Positions 1 through 9,455 of a stretch of DNA of 64,000 bases are shown here, piece by piece. The notes beneath the pieces are model-generated. The model was not told the origin of the DNA, made no database searches, and was given only the letters and a program-made list of their open reading frames with translations. Every line of letters begins with the position of its first letter. Position 1 is the stretch's first letter. The stretch comes from Prodigiosinella aquatilis. Its GTDB lineage: Bacteria; Pseudomonadota; Gammaproteobacteria; Enterobacterales; Enterobacteriaceae. The stretch spans positions 3,968,001 to 4,032,000 of the forward strand of contig CP128857.1 in assembly GCA_030388725.1 (NCBI GenBank), given 5' to 3'. The translations under genes and the position numbers were made by a program.

Positions 1-949
1 GAGCCTCGTTATCCAACGGGGTATTAGGCCGGACATAATAACTGACATCAGCAATAGCGACCCACAAACGCCAACCGCCACCACGTTTTTTCTCGCAGAA
101 AACGGCGTCATCAAAATCACGGGCATCTTCACCATCAATTGTTACCAGTGGTAGTTCACGGAGATCCACCCGACCTTTCTTGGCATTTTCCGGCACCTCT
201 TCAGCAAGATCACGTACTTGCTCTTCTACTTTAGGTGGCCAGGTATGCGGTATTTCGTTGGTGCGCAGGGCAATGTCTACCGCCAGCCCGGTGCCCATGT
301 TGTCTCCGAGGATCTCGACGATTTTCCCTACCGCCTTGGTGCGGCGTGTAGCACGCTGAGTCAGCTCTACAACCACCACGAACCCCATCCGCGCACCGCC
401 AATAAATTCCGGCGGGATCAGGATATCGAAACACAGGCGACTGTCGTCCGGCACGACAAAACCAGTACCAGCGTCAACAAAATAGCGGCCAACAATCTGC
501 CCGGTACGAGGTTCAAGAATACGGACAATACGCCCTTCTCGGCGCCCCTTACGGTCTTCACCCAACGGTTGGGCTAATACGACATCGCCATGAATGGCAA
601 TTTTCATTTGCTCTGCCGATAAGTAGAGATCGTCCTTGCGACCTTCCACCCGCAGAAAACCATAACCATCGCGGTGACCAATAACCTTACCGCGCAGCAG
701 ATCCAGTTTTTCCGGCAGCGCATAGCACTGGCGACGGGTAAAGACCAACTGCCCATCACGTTCCATGGCCCGCAAGCGGCGGCGTAACGCTTCAAGCTGT
801 TCATCGGTAGTTAATGCCAGATCAGTTGCCAACTCCTCACGGCTGATTGGCGTATCCCGCTTGGCAATGTGCGCCAGAATATATTCACGACTGGGAATTG
901 GGGATTCGTATTTCTCTGCTTCTCGTTCCAAAAATGGATCTTTTGACAT
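1..949 (-). CDS. rnr: Ribonuclease R, N-terminal part (runs off the window)
   Basis: RNase R is a processive 3'-5' exoribonuclease of the RNB family that degrades structured RNA. About 316 codons are visible, from the ATG at 949-947 to the window edge, and the frame stays open throughout. An AGGAGG-like ribosome site lies just upstream (GGAGGAACC). The N-terminal winged-helix region, cold-shock-type RNA-binding domains and the start of the RNB catalytic domain are present. The acidic catalytic motif GEDARDFDDA is encoded around 110-150. The 3' end, with the S1 and basic C-terminal regions, lies outside. nsrR is immediately upstream on the same strand with a 40-bp gap, as in E. coli nsrR-rnr, so the two are probably co-transcribed. 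The identification is secure. Confidence 0.96.
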   Translation of the reverse strand, partial: MSKDPFLEREAEKYESPIPSREYILAHIAKRDTPISREELATDLALTTDEQLEALRRRLRAMERDGQLVFTRRQCYALPEKLDLLRGKVIGHRDGYGFLRVEGRKDDLYLSAEQMKIAIHGDVVLAQPLGEDRKGRREGRIVRILEPRTGQIVGRYFVDAGTGFVVPDDSRLCFDILIPPEFIGGARMGFVVVVELTQRATRRTKAVGKIVEILGDNMGTGLAVDIALRTNEIPHTWPPKVEEQVRDLAEEVPENAKKGRVDLRELPLVTIDGEDARDFDDAVFCEKKRGGGWRLWVAIADVSYYVRPNTPLDNEA

Positions 950-989
950 AGCGGTTCCTCCGTTGTCATCAGCAGGAGGCTGAACAAAT

Positions 990-1415
990 TTATTCAACCA
1001 AAAGCAATTTGTAGAGCGGTGGGTTCTCTTTAACCATATCGGCGAGGGTATATTTATCCAGTTCCACCAAAAAGTTTTGCACCGCCTGTTGAAGCACCTG
1101 CTTTAACCGGCAGGCTGAAGTGATATGGCAAAATTCATGGCTACAGTTAACCAGTGCCAAAGGCTCCAGTTCACGAACCACATCACCGATGCGGATAGTG
1201 GCAGGATCTTTGCCCAGCCGTATGCCTCCGTTTTTACCTCGTATCGCGGTTACCAATCCGGCTCGGCTTAACTGATTGATGATTTTGACCATATGGTTAC
1301 GTGAGACGCCATACACTTCAGTGACTTCTGAAATGCTGGTCATTCGCCCTTCTGGCAGTGACGCCATGTAAATCAGCGCCCGTAAACCATAATCCGTAAA
1401 GCTTGTTAACTGCAC
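990..1415 (-). CDS. nsrR: Nitric-oxide-sensing Rrf2-family repressor NsrR
   Basis: A 141-residue Rrf2-family regulator, nearly identical in layout to E. coli NsrR. The N-terminal winged helix covers about residues 1-60. Three cysteines at 91, 96 and 102 (CSHEFCHITSAC) are the ligands expected for the NO-sensitive Fe-S cluster. The start is a GTG (MQLTSFTDYG when initiated). It represses NO-detoxification genes such as hmp and is relieved when NO damages the cluster; that role is family knowledge. It lies directly upstream of rnr. A perfect 7+7 palindrome sits 50 bp upstream of the start, but it does not look like the classical NsrR operator. Confidence 0.96.
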   Translation of the reverse strand: MQLTSFTDYGLRALIYMASLPEGRMTSISEVTEVYGVSRNHMVKIINQLSRAGLVTAIRGKNGGIRLGKDPATIRIGDVVRELEPLALVNCSHEFCHITSACRLKQVLQQAVQNFLVELDKYTLADMVKENPPLYKLLLVE

Positions 1416-1820
1416 ATAAACCTCTGGAACCTCAGGGTATCAATCGCTGGTATGTCAAGAGTACATGGTGATTTTCACCATAAACTATTAACAAGAACCA
1501 GGTATTACGCAATGGCACACATAAACACACTCTCGAAACACATGCTCATTTTTTATCGGTAGATGATAAACCAGCCGTAAACATCAGGGCTAATCATTTA
1601 ATGCAAAGTAGAAACATCTTCTGCTTTTTAAAACAGAATTCACGTTAACGAGGCCAGCAATGTCGTAAAAGATAAGTGAAATGTTTTTCCATACACGATA
1701 ATTATTTTGTTATGTTCTGAACGTATTATTACTGCAGAACATAGCGCCCAGCGATACCTTGCCACGTTCTGTCAATTATTCTTTATCTTCATTACCTGTA
1801 CACCTTAGGAAAGGGACATC
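1416..1820. other. Intergenic region between nsrR and the chemoreceptor gene
   Basis: This 405-bp stretch has no convincing gene. It must hold the divergent promoters of nsrR (leftward) and the chemoreceptor gene (rightward). At 1465-1481 there is a perfect palindrome, ATGGTGA-ttt-TCACCAT, of unknown function. The 3' half is AT-rich. I could not fix a sigma-28 (flagellar) promoter for the chemoreceptor gene. GGAAAGGGAC at 1808-1817 is its ribosome binding site. Confidence 0.5.
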
Positions 1821-3410
1821 ATGCGTCTGAGAAATATCTCCATCCGTGCCAGCTTATTGGTATTACTGTTACTCATCACACTTCTTCTGCTGATTGTCAG
1901 CGGCATGGGCATTCAGTCCATCAACAAAAGCCGGGAATCTCTCACCGCATTAAACCGGATTCAAGGCACACAATTAGGCGGGTTGATGGATGGCTATAAC
2001 CTGACATTACGATCCAGAGCTTCGGCCACGCTGGCTGTGCGTAAAATCGAGATAGGCCTGCTGGACGTCGGCGCCAAAGAAACCGAACGACTGGGGAACT
2101 ATATCCAGCAATCCGAGAAGGTCCTCAAGCAGTTTAGCGAGGCAAAAAGCGAAAACAAACAAGAACAATTGCTTGCACAAAAAGTACTGAAAAGCTATCA
2201 GGCCTATCTTGCACAAGGGCTGAAACCCATGTACGAGGCGCTGGAAAAACAGTATACCGATGAATATTACACCCTGCTGGAAAATAGCCTCACGCCGCTG
2301 AATGATACGTTTGAACAATCCATTCAGGATTTCCACACCTATGCCCAACAGCTCTCCGATGCCCGGATTCAGGAAGCCGCACATGACGAAAAGCTCATGC
2401 TGCTATTGATTGGCATTGCCTGCGCACTCTCTGTGGTGATGGTGTTGCTTGCCTGGGTCGCACTGCGCCACATGCTGTTAAAACCATTGGATCGCGCCAT
2501 TGAACAATTGGAGCTGGTCGCTGCCGGTGATCTGACACACCGGATCTCACAAGGAGGAACCAATGAGCTGGGACGGCTCAGCGATGCAATTGATCGTATG
2601 CAAATGGCGCTACTGGGTTCGGTCAGCCAAGTGCGCGATGCCAGCGTTCAGATCGATAATGGCAGCCGGGAGCTGTTCGCCGGGAATAGCCATCTGGCTG
2701 AACGCACGGAGGAATCCGTGGCCGCACTGGAACAAACGGCAGCCAGCCTGGAAGAGCTGAGTGCCACTGTGAAGCGCAATGCCGACAATGCCGAGCTGGC
2801 GCATCAGTTAACCAATAAAGCCTCTGACACGACCGATCGCGGCAATGAATCGGTCTGTTATGTGATCGAAAAAATGCAGGAAATCTCCAATAGCGCCAAA
2901 CGTATCAGTGACATTCTGGGCGTCATTGATGGTATCGCGTTCCAGACCAATATTCTGGCGCTAAATGCGGCGGTAGAAGCGGCCCGTGCCGGCGAACAGG
3001 GTAAAGGCTTTGCGGTGGTAGCAGGCGAAGTGCGTAATCTGGCGCAGCACAGTGCCCAGGCGGCCAAAGAGATTCGAACGCTGATTATGGATTCCCAGTC
3101 ACGCGTGTCGGAAGGGTTGGATCTGGCATCAACTGCGGGTGAAACCATGGATGATGTCTCTCAGGAAATTAGCCGTGTTACCAGTCTGATGAAGGAAATT
3201 TCGTATGCTTCGCAGGAACAGCATCTCGGCATTGAACAGGTGAATGTGGCGTTTACGCAAATCGACAAGGTCGCGCAACAGAACGCCTCGTTGGTAAAAG
3301 CCTCCGCCACCACGACACAGTTACTGGAAGAACAATCACGTCAGCTGATCCAGGCGATGGGGATGTTTCACATTGAAGAGAACACACCGTTGCTGAGTCA
3401 GGCCAATTGA
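1821..3410 (+). CDS. Methyl-accepting chemotaxis protein
   Basis: A 529-residue transmembrane chemoreceptor. Residues about 8-30 form TM1, followed by a four-helix-bundle-type periplasmic ligand domain of about 160 residues. TM2 lies near 193-215, followed by a HAMP domain (LKPLDRAIEQLELVAAGDLT) and the cytoplasmic methylation and signalling coiled coil. The hairpin tip contains the conserved GIAFQTNILALNAAVEAARA. There is no C-terminal NWETF-type pentapeptide (the end is LLSQAN), so it probably depends on other receptors for CheR/CheB docking. The ligand cannot be read from sequence. It is a single-gene unit with no che genes nearby. Confidence 0.93.
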   Translation: MRLRNISIRASLLVLLLLITLLLLIVSGMGIQSINKSRESLTALNRIQGTQLGGLMDGYNLTLRSRASATLAVRKIEIGLLDVGAKETERLGNYIQQSEKVLKQFSEAKSENKQEQLLAQKVLKSYQAYLAQGLKPMYEALEKQYTDEYYTLLENSLTPLNDTFEQSIQDFHTYAQQLSDARIQEAAHDEKLMLLLIGIACALSVVMVLLAWVALRHMLLKPLDRAIEQLELVAAGDLTHRISQGGTNELGRLSDAIDRMQMALLGSVSQVRDASVQIDNGSRELFAGNSHLAERTEESVAALEQTAASLEELSATVKRNADNAELAHQLTNKASDTTDRGNESVCYVIEKMQEISNSAKRISDILGVIDGIAFQTNILALNAAVEAARAGEQGKGFAVVAGEVRNLAQHSAQAAKEIRTLIMDSQSRVSEGLDLASTAGETMDDVSQEISRVTSLMKEISYASQEQHLGIEQVNVAFTQIDKVAQQNASLVKASATTTQLLEEQSRQLIQAMGMFHIEENTPLLSQAN

Positions 3411-3772
3411 TCAACACACATCACTACCACTCATGACGAAACTGCCCTATGTAAAAGGGCCGTATGGAAATGTAAATCAGGACTATTATTGAATTGGAGT
3501 GATTATCCTCATCGTTCTTCAAGATGAGGGATATATACAACATCAACCGGTCTCTTTTTTTGCGGCCCACCTTCAGTGCATTGCTCAGCATAATGCACAG
3601 AAAGTGGGCAATAATTAGCAAAAAAAACCATTAAACAATGCGTTTTGCACAATAGTCATTGTGCTGATTGCCCTCTTCCTGTACATACAAAAATAGGCAC
3701 GCTTATTGCTCTATTCCCTCTGATTGTTATTGCTTTCATCTCTGTCAGAGAGAGTGAACCAGAGGAAAAATC
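3411..3772. other. Intergenic region upstream of the codB-like gene
   Basis: This 362-bp AT-rich stretch separates the chemoreceptor gene from the nucleobase operon. I see no convincing coding sequence; the short open frame on the minus strand has no family resemblance. It should hold the operon promoter. The operon start has a good ribosome site (AGAGGAAAAA) about 7 nt before the ATG at 3773. A PucR-type activator site is expected here but could not be recognised. Confidence 0.4.
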
Positions 3773-5035
3773 ATGTCTGAACAAACCGAATTTCCCTTAA
3801 GCGAAACCCCGAAAGAGGGCCGCAGAGGGCTATTATCCATTTCCATGGTGTTGTTCAGCTTCACCTTTTTTACCGGTACCATGTTTGCTGGGGGGAAGCT
3901 GGGCGTCGCGTTTCCGCTTGTAGATATGCTGTGGATCGCCATTATCGGCAACCTGCTACTGGCCTTATATGCTGCGTCATTGGCACTGGTTGCCGCGCGC
4001 AGCGGGCTGAACGCTGTCCTGATGGGACGATTCTGCTTTGGCGAAATAGGCAGCAAGCTTTCCGATTTTCTGCTGGGCTTTGCCGAATTGGGTTGGTATG
4101 CCTGGGGCACCGCGACAGTCGCCATCACGCTGGTCAGACTGCTGGCGTTGCCAGCCGAATTCACACAACCACTGATGGTGCTGTTCGGACTCGGTTTTTC
4201 CATTACGGCATTGGTGGGTTATAAAGGATTGGATATATTGTCACGCATCTCTGTACCACTGATGTTCATCATGCTGGTGGTATCGATGTGGATCGCCACG
4301 GGAGACGCCGGTGGCTGGCAAGGTTTGACAGGTAAGATGCCGGCGAAAACCATGACCTGGTCGGTGGCCATTACCATGGTTTTCGGCACATTTGCCAGCG
4401 GTGCCACGCAGGCCACCAACTGGACCCGACTGGCGCGCAGTGGCAAGGTTGCCGTTACCGCCAGTATGATCAGCTTTCTCGGCGGCAACGGCCTGATGAT
4501 TATTTCTGGTGCCTACTGCGCGATTGTCTATCAACAGGCGGATATCGTGGCAGTCATGATGTTACAAGGGCTTTCTATCGCTGCCGTCATCATGCTATGC
4601 CTGAATCTGTGGACTATTCAGGGCCCGACCATTTACAACGTTTCCGCGGCGGCCTGCCATCTGCTACGTACCGAACGTCGCCGCACATTGACGCTGATCA
4701 GCGCGGGAGTCGGCATTCTGCTGGCACTTGGCGGTATGTATGAAATGCTGATCCCTTTCCTGGTACTACTGGGGTCAATCATTCCCCCGATCGGCGGTGT
4801 CATCATGGCTGACTACTGGTTTCGTTATCGCGGACAGTACCCCGCCATTCGGCAAACAGTCTTGCCACGCTTTAATGTAACCGGGTTGAGCGCCTACGCT
4901 ATCGGCGCACTGCTGGCCTATTTCTCACCGTGGATTGCGCCGTTGGTAGGAATTGCCGCCTCCGCAACCAGCTATCTGCTCCTTACGATGATCATCAGGC
5001 GCGCCACACCTTCTGTGGCGGCGCAGGGAGAATAG
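3773..5035 (+). CDS. NCS1-family cytosine/purine permease (CodB-like)
   Basis: A 420-residue, roughly 12-helix inner-membrane transporter of the nucleobase:cation symporter-1 family, close in size to E. coli CodB (419). Shared landmarks are an N-terminal cytosolic tail, TM1 with FTFFTGTMFAGGKLG, the GNLLLALY segment, a GRFCFG loop, and IIPPIGGVIMADYW near the C-terminus. It is the first gene of a three-gene unit: 3 bp separate it from the PucR-type regulator, and a cytosine-deaminase-type gene follows. The substrate is therefore most likely cytosine or a close derivative such as 5-methylcytosine or isoguanine; that is inferred from context. Confidence 0.88.
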   Translation: MSEQTEFPLSETPKEGRRGLLSISMVLFSFTFFTGTMFAGGKLGVAFPLVDMLWIAIIGNLLLALYAASLALVAARSGLNAVLMGRFCFGEIGSKLSDFLLGFAELGWYAWGTATVAITLVRLLALPAEFTQPLMVLFGLGFSITALVGYKGLDILSRISVPLMFIMLVVSMWIATGDAGGWQGLTGKMPAKTMTWSVAITMVFGTFASGATQATNWTRLARSGKVAVTASMISFLGGNGLMIISGAYCAIVYQQADIVAVMMLQGLSIAAVIMLCLNLWTIQGPTIYNVSAAACHLLRTERRRTLTLISAGVGILLALGGMYEMLIPFLVLLGSIIPPIGGVIMADYWFRYRGQYPAIRQTVLPRFNVTGLSAYAIGALLAYFSPWIAPLVGIAASATSYLLLTMIIRRATPSVAAQGE

Positions 5036-5038
5036 CGC

Positions 5039-6274
5039 ATGAGTCTGTCCGTCAGTGAGATTATGGTACTACCAGGACTTGAGGAATTAACGCTGCGTGC
5101 CGGCCAAAGCAAAATTCACCGGCCGGTACGTTGGTATTATGTGGCAGAAAACGAAGGAATTGCTGAGTGGGTTATGGGCGGGGAACTGGTATTCGTGACC
5201 GGTATAAACCATCCTCGTGACGAGGCGAACCTGCAACAGTTAGTGCGTGAAGGATACCAGTGCGGTATTGCCGGGATGGTGATCCTCACTGGCGAACCCT
5301 TCATTCACGCTATTCCCGATTCGGTGATTATGTTGGCGAATCAGTTGGGTATCCCATTGATTGAGCAACCTTACCTGCTCAAGATGGTGATCGTGACGCA
5401 ACTTATTGGTACTGCCTTGGTACAGCGGGAAACCTTGTTGCGTTCACAGCGCGACATTCTGGTCCAGTTGCTCACCGGCGACTACCCCAGTATTGATATA
5501 GCCAGTCTGCGGGCTAATAACTTGCAACTGATGCTTGATCGCCCGCATCGTGTCATCTCACTACGGCTTTCCGGCATTCAGACCTTGTTTGCTACCCAAA
5601 CACCCGCTATTGCCGAAAGCAGACTTCAACTGATACGCCAGCGAGTACAACAGCGGTTGGAAGAGTACCTGGCCGATGTTGAAGGCGCTTTACCGTTAAT
5701 TGTGCTGGGAGATTTATACATTCTGCTGTTACCCAGTAATAGTGTACTGTTTCAGCCAGACAAACTGTGGTTACAGCAGGTGCAGCAAACTCTCGGCACC
5801 GATATTCAGCCATTGATGCTGTTAGGCGGTCTTTCATCAGTAGTGGCTTCGGCTCATCAATATCGACGGGGATTAACGGAGGCTCGCCAGGCGCTCGACG
5901 TTGCTGAAAGCATGCAACCGGAAAAAGGCTGGTGTGATTACAATGAACTTGGCGTACTCAAACTACTGACAGCGGTAAGTGAACCAGCGCTGGTCACTCA
6001 GTTTGTGAAAGAGACGCTCGGCATGCTATTCGAAAGCAACCGAAAACATCCCGATCTGCTAATTGAAACACTGGATGCAGTTCTGCAGGAAAACGGTAAT
6101 CTGATCAAAGCGGCGGAACGGCTGGCTATCCACCGTAATACGCTGCATCAGCGACTACAGCGTATCGAACAGCGATCCGGGCAATCACTCAATGACCCAC
6201 AATTTCGGTTAAATGCGTCAGTAGCCTTACTGGTCTGGCGCATGTCTAATGCGCAACAGCAGGAGCTATTATGA
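5039..6274 (+). CDS. PucR-family transcriptional regulator of the nucleobase operon
   Basis: A 411-residue regulator. An N-terminal PucR/purine-catabolism domain (about 8-125, starting VSEIMVLPGLEELTLRAG) is followed by a GGDEF-like central region. The C-terminal CdaR/PucR-type helix-turn-helix carries KAAERLAIHRNTLHQRLQR (about 360-378). Such proteins are usually activators of purine or pyrimidine utilisation genes that sense a pathway metabolite. It sits between the permease (3-bp gap) and the deaminase (ATGA overlap at 6271-6274), so the three are translationally coupled and it probably regulates this operon. Confidence 0.87.
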   Translation: MSLSVSEIMVLPGLEELTLRAGQSKIHRPVRWYYVAENEGIAEWVMGGELVFVTGINHPRDEANLQQLVREGYQCGIAGMVILTGEPFIHAIPDSVIMLANQLGIPLIEQPYLLKMVIVTQLIGTALVQRETLLRSQRDILVQLLTGDYPSIDIASLRANNLQLMLDRPHRVISLRLSGIQTLFATQTPAIAESRLQLIRQRVQQRLEEYLADVEGALPLIVLGDLYILLLPSNSVLFQPDKLWLQQVQQTLGTDIQPLMLLGGLSSVVASAHQYRRGLTEARQALDVAESMQPEKGWCDYNELGVLKLLTAVSEPALVTQFVKETLGMLFESNRKHPDLLIETLDAVLQENGNLIKAAERLAIHRNTLHQRLQRIEQRSGQSLNDPQFRLNASVALLVWRMSNAQQQELL

Positions 6275-7509
6275 AATTGATTAACGCCAGCCTACGGCAT
6301 CAACAGGGTTTCCATACCCTCCGGTTACAGAACGGGTTGATTGCTGCCATCGAACCGCAAACCGGACGACTAGCGCCAGAAAGCGACGCCATTGATGCTA
6401 ACGGCCAGTTGGTCATTCCACCACTGGTGGAGCCACATATTCACCTGGACGCCACATTAACTGCCGGGGAACCGGAATGGAACATGAGCGGTACGCTGTT
6501 TGAAGGTATAGAGCGTTGGAGCCAACGTAAGGCGACCATGACCCACAATGATATCAAACAGCGGGCGCATACCACGATCGGCATGCTGCGGGATCACGGC
6601 ATTCAACATGTACGTACCCACGTGGACGTTACTGATCCGTCGTTGGCCGCTTTGCGGGCCATGCTGGAGGTAAAGGAAGAAGCCCGCGGCCTGATCGATC
6701 TGCAAATCGTGGCGTTTCCGCAAGAGGGCATTGAGTCGTTTGCCAATGGTCGCCGCTTAATGGAGCAAGCGATTGAAATGGGTGCTGATGTCGTCGGTGG
6801 CATTCCACATTTTGAAAATACCCGTGAGCAGGGTGTCAGTTCGGTAAAATTTCTGATGGACCTGGCTGAACGCACCGGTTGTCTGGTTGACGTTCACTGC
6901 GACGAAACCGACGACCCCCAATCCCGCTTTCTTGAAGTATTGGCGGAGGAGGCCCGGGTTCGCGGTATGGGACAACGCGTTACCGCCAGTCATACCGTTG
7001 CGATGGGTTCCTATGACAATGCCTACTGCTCCAAACTGTTTCGGCTACTGCGTTTATCAGACATCAACTTTATTTCTTGCCCGACGGAAAGCATTCACCT
7101 GCAAGGACGTTTCGATACCTTCCCCAAACGACGCGGCGTCACCCGAGTGGCAGAACTCGACCGCGCGGGCCTGAACGTGTGTTTTGGGCAGGATTCCATC
7201 AAAGATCCCTGGTATCCGCTGGGCAACGGAAACATCCTGCGCATACTGGATGCCGGATTGCACATTTGCCATATGATGGGATATCAGGATTTGCAACGTT
7301 GTCTGGACTTCGTAACCGATAACAGCGCCGTTGCCATGCATCTGGGTGAACGCTATGGCATTGTCGTTGGACGTCCGGCAAATCTGCTGATTCTTGATGC
7401 GGAAAATGATTACGAAGCGGTACGACATCAAGCCAAAGCACGGCTTTCCATCCGCCACGGTAAAGTGATTATGCGGCGCATTCCAGAGCAAATTGGTTAT
7501 GGTCAATAG
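6271..7509 (+). CDS. CodA-type amidohydrolase, probable cytosine/5-methylcytosine deaminase
   Basis: A 412-residue member of the cytosine deaminase branch of the amidohydrolase superfamily, clearly related along its whole length to E. coli CodA. Metal ligands and catalytic residues are in place: His56 and His58 (PHIHLD), His209 (VDVHCDE, with Glu212 as general acid/base) and Asp308. The motif that reads GHDD in E. coli CodA reads GQDS here, so the residue after the metal-binding Asp is Ser309. From the literature as I recall it, Asp at that position (D314 in E. coli CodA) limits 5-substituted cytosines, and Ser is found in enzymes that deaminate 5-methylcytosine. Cytosine and isoguanine may also be substrates. 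It overlaps the regulator by 4 bp and ends the operon. Confidence 0.88.
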   Translation: MKLINASLRHQQGFHTLRLQNGLIAAIEPQTGRLAPESDAIDANGQLVIPPLVEPHIHLDATLTAGEPEWNMSGTLFEGIERWSQRKATMTHNDIKQRAHTTIGMLRDHGIQHVRTHVDVTDPSLAALRAMLEVKEEARGLIDLQIVAFPQEGIESFANGRRLMEQAIEMGADVVGGIPHFENTREQGVSSVKFLMDLAERTGCLVDVHCDETDDPQSRFLEVLAEEARVRGMGQRVTASHTVAMGSYDNAYCSKLFRLLRLSDINFISCPTESIHLQGRFDTFPKRRGVTRVAELDRAGLNVCFGQDSIKDPWYPLGNGNILRILDAGLHICHMMGYQDLQRCLDFVTDNSAVAMHLGERYGIVVGRPANLLILDAENDYEAVRHQAKARLSIRHGKVIMRRIPEQIGYGQ

Positions 7510-7553
7510 CATCTTCTGACATCGCAGGCATGATGTTTATATTACCGTAGCGT

Positions 7554-7592
7554 CATCATCAGATGTCCGCTGCTCGCGGACATCTGATGATG
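7554..7592. terminator. Perfect 17-bp inverted repeat after the deaminase operon
   Basis: Arms at 7554-7570 and 7576-7592 are perfectly complementary over 17 bp with a 5-nt TGCTC loop. It lies between two convergent genes (the deaminase and yggR) and probably stops transcription from one or both sides. There is no clean T-run on either side, so a purely Rho-independent mechanism is not certain. Confidence 0.6.
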
Positions 7593-7685
7593 GGATGATA
7601 CCTGTTTCCAATAGTGAAATAAGAAAGATACAAGATAGGCGCAAATAGCCATAGCGTATGTTGAATTGACACTCATCATCGTTAT

Positions 7686-8678
7686 CTATAATTCGCCTTC
7701 CCGACAACGCTGCTGACGGCTTTGCTCAAAGGTTTGCATGCCCAATTGCCCACCGGTTTGCAACAAACTGGGGAGTTGATGGGTTTTGCCTTCCCGGATC
7801 AGATTACTAACGGCAGGCGTTACCATCAATATTTCAAACAGCGCAATACGCCCGCCTCCGACTCCCGGCATCAGTTTTTGTGCTACCACCGCTTGTAAAC
7901 TCGCTGCCAGTTGGGTACGCACAAACGCTTTTTCATCGACGGGAAACACATCCACCAATCGTTCTACCGCCTGCACAGCGCTACGGGTGTGTAGTGTGGC
8001 CAGCACCAGATGTCCGGTTTCTGCAGCCGTCAATGCCAGCCGGATAGTCTCGGCATCCCGTAATTCCCCCAGTAACAGCACATCTGGGTCTTCTCGCAGT
8101 GCTGCCCGCAATGCCGCGTTAAATGACTCACTGTGCCGACCTATTTCACGCTGCTGAATCAGACATTGCTGGCTGGTATGAAGAAACTCGATGGGATCTT
8201 CCAGTGTGATGATATGCCGTGAACACCGCTGGTTCAGTGCATCGATCATCGCCGCCAATGTGGTGGACTTGCCACTGCCGGTGGCGCCGGTCACCAGAAC
8301 CAGTCCATCTGGACGCTCAGCCAACTCCGCGACAATCGGTGGCGTTTTCAGCGCGGAAAGCGAAGGATGGGAGGCAGGGATCAACCGCAGTGCAATAGAA
8401 AGGCCGTGCCGTTGCATAAACAGATTCACCCGCAAACGCTGCCCCTCCGGCAAGGTGAGTGCGCAATCAACCTGCCCGCACTGTTGTAATTGCTGCTGAT
8501 GAACAGGTTCCAGCCAGCGTTCACACCAACATTCCAGTTGATCTGATTTCAAGTTCGGCATGCTATTGTCCATTCTCAGCACACCATCAATACGCTGTAC
8601 CGGCGGATGTCCGCTACACAGGTGCAGATCAGAGGCATTCTGTTTTACACTACACCTCACCCATTCATGCACATCCAT
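7686..8678 (-). CDS. yggR: PilT-like type IV pilus/secretion ATPase (YggR family)
   Basis: A 330-residue GspE/PilT superfamily ATPase. Walker A is GATGSGKSTT, the Asp box region LEDPIEFL is present, Walker B is DVLLLGELRDAETI and the His box is ATLHTRSAVQAVERLVDVFP. PilT retracts type IV pili. In E. coli the orthologous gene yggR also sits beside and divergent from yggS, exactly as here, without other pilus genes. No pilin, PilB or PilC gene is in the window, so its partner machine is encoded elsewhere or absent. Confidence 0.9.
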   Translation of the reverse strand: MDVHEWVRCSVKQNASDLHLCSGHPPVQRIDGVLRMDNSMPNLKSDQLECWCERWLEPVHQQQLQQCGQVDCALTLPEGQRLRVNLFMQRHGLSIALRLIPASHPSLSALKTPPIVAELAERPDGLVLVTGATGSGKSTTLAAMIDALNQRCSRHIITLEDPIEFLHTSQQCLIQQREIGRHSESFNAALRAALREDPDVLLLGELRDAETIRLALTAAETGHLVLATLHTRSAVQAVERLVDVFPVDEKAFVRTQLAASLQAVVAQKLMPGVGGGRIALFEILMVTPAVSNLIREGKTHQLPSLLQTGGQLGMQTFEQSRQQRCREGEL

Positions 8679-8717
8679 AGATAAGCCTCCTGAATAACTA
8701 TGAGTACGAACCTCACT

Positions 8718-9431
8718 ATGAGCACTATCCAGCAGAATCTACAGGACGTCAGGCTGCGAATCTCAGCGGCAGTTGAACATTGCGCGCGGGTACCAGAAGA
8801 AGTGACGTTGCTTGCTGTCAGCAAAACCAAACCTGTGACAGCCATCGAAGAAGCCATCCTTGCCGGGCAGCGTGCGTTTGGTGAAAACTACGTTCAGGAA
8901 GGGGTGAATAAAATCCATTACTTCCGGGAACACCAACCACAGACACAACTGGAATGGCACTTTATCGGTCCGTTGCAGTCGAATAAAAGTCGTCTGGTCG
9001 CGGAGAACTTTGACTGGTGCCACACCATTGACCGCCTGCGTATCGCCCAACGGTTGAGCGAACAGCGCCCGGCTTCACTGCCGTCGCTCAATGTTCTGTT
9101 ACAGATTAATATCAGCCATGAACAGAGCAAATCCGGCATTATGGTCGACGAACTGCCTGAACTGGCCGCTAAAGTTGCGGCTTTGCCCCATATGTGTCTG
9201 CGTGGTTTGATGGCTATTCCGGCACCGGAAACCGATCACCAGCACCAGTTGGCCGTATTCCAGCAGATGTCGGTACTTTTTCAACAGCTCAAGGCTACCT
9301 ATCCCCATATCGACACGCTGTCCATGGGAATGACGGATGATATGGCGGCGGCAATTGAGGCAGGCAGTACGCTGGTTCGGATCGGCACCGCTATTTTTGG
9401 CGCGCGTGATTATTCGTCACCAGCCGCTTAA
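8718..9431 (+). CDS. yggS: PLP homeostasis protein YggS
   Basis: A PLP-binding TIM-barrel protein of the YggS/PROSC (PLPBP) family, which binds pyridoxal 5'-phosphate and balances vitamin B6 and amino-acid pools. The PLP lysine is in LLAVSKTKP near residue 36. FGENYVQEG, WHFIGPLQSNKSR and GMTDDMAAAIEAGSTLVRIGTAIFG are also conserved. I chose the ATG at 8718 because MSTIQQNL aligns with the E. coli N-terminus; an ATG at 8700 in the same frame would add six residues. It is the first gene of the run leading to hemW and is divergent from yggR. Confidence 0.93.
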   Translation: MSTIQQNLQDVRLRISAAVEHCARVPEEVTLLAVSKTKPVTAIEEAILAGQRAFGENYVQEGVNKIHYFREHQPQTQLEWHFIGPLQSNKSRLVAENFDWCHTIDRLRIAQRLSEQRPASLPSLNVLLQINISHEQSKSGIMVDELPELAAKVAALPHMCLRGLMAIPAPETDHQHQLAVFQQMSVLFQQLKATYPHIDTLSMGMTDDMAAAIEAGSTLVRIGTAIFGARDYSSPAA

Positions 9432-9455
9432 CTATTTGAAAAAAAGAGAATCTGT

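Noticed and set aside
1465..1481. NsrR operator at the palindrome upstream of nsrR
   Set aside because: The arms ATGGTGA/TCACCAT do not fit the known NsrR consensus, so I list it only as a dyad of unknown role.
3424..3621. 65-codon minus-strand frame as a small protein
   Set aside because: It is AT-rich, has no ribosome site or recognisable family, and lies where a promoter region is expected.
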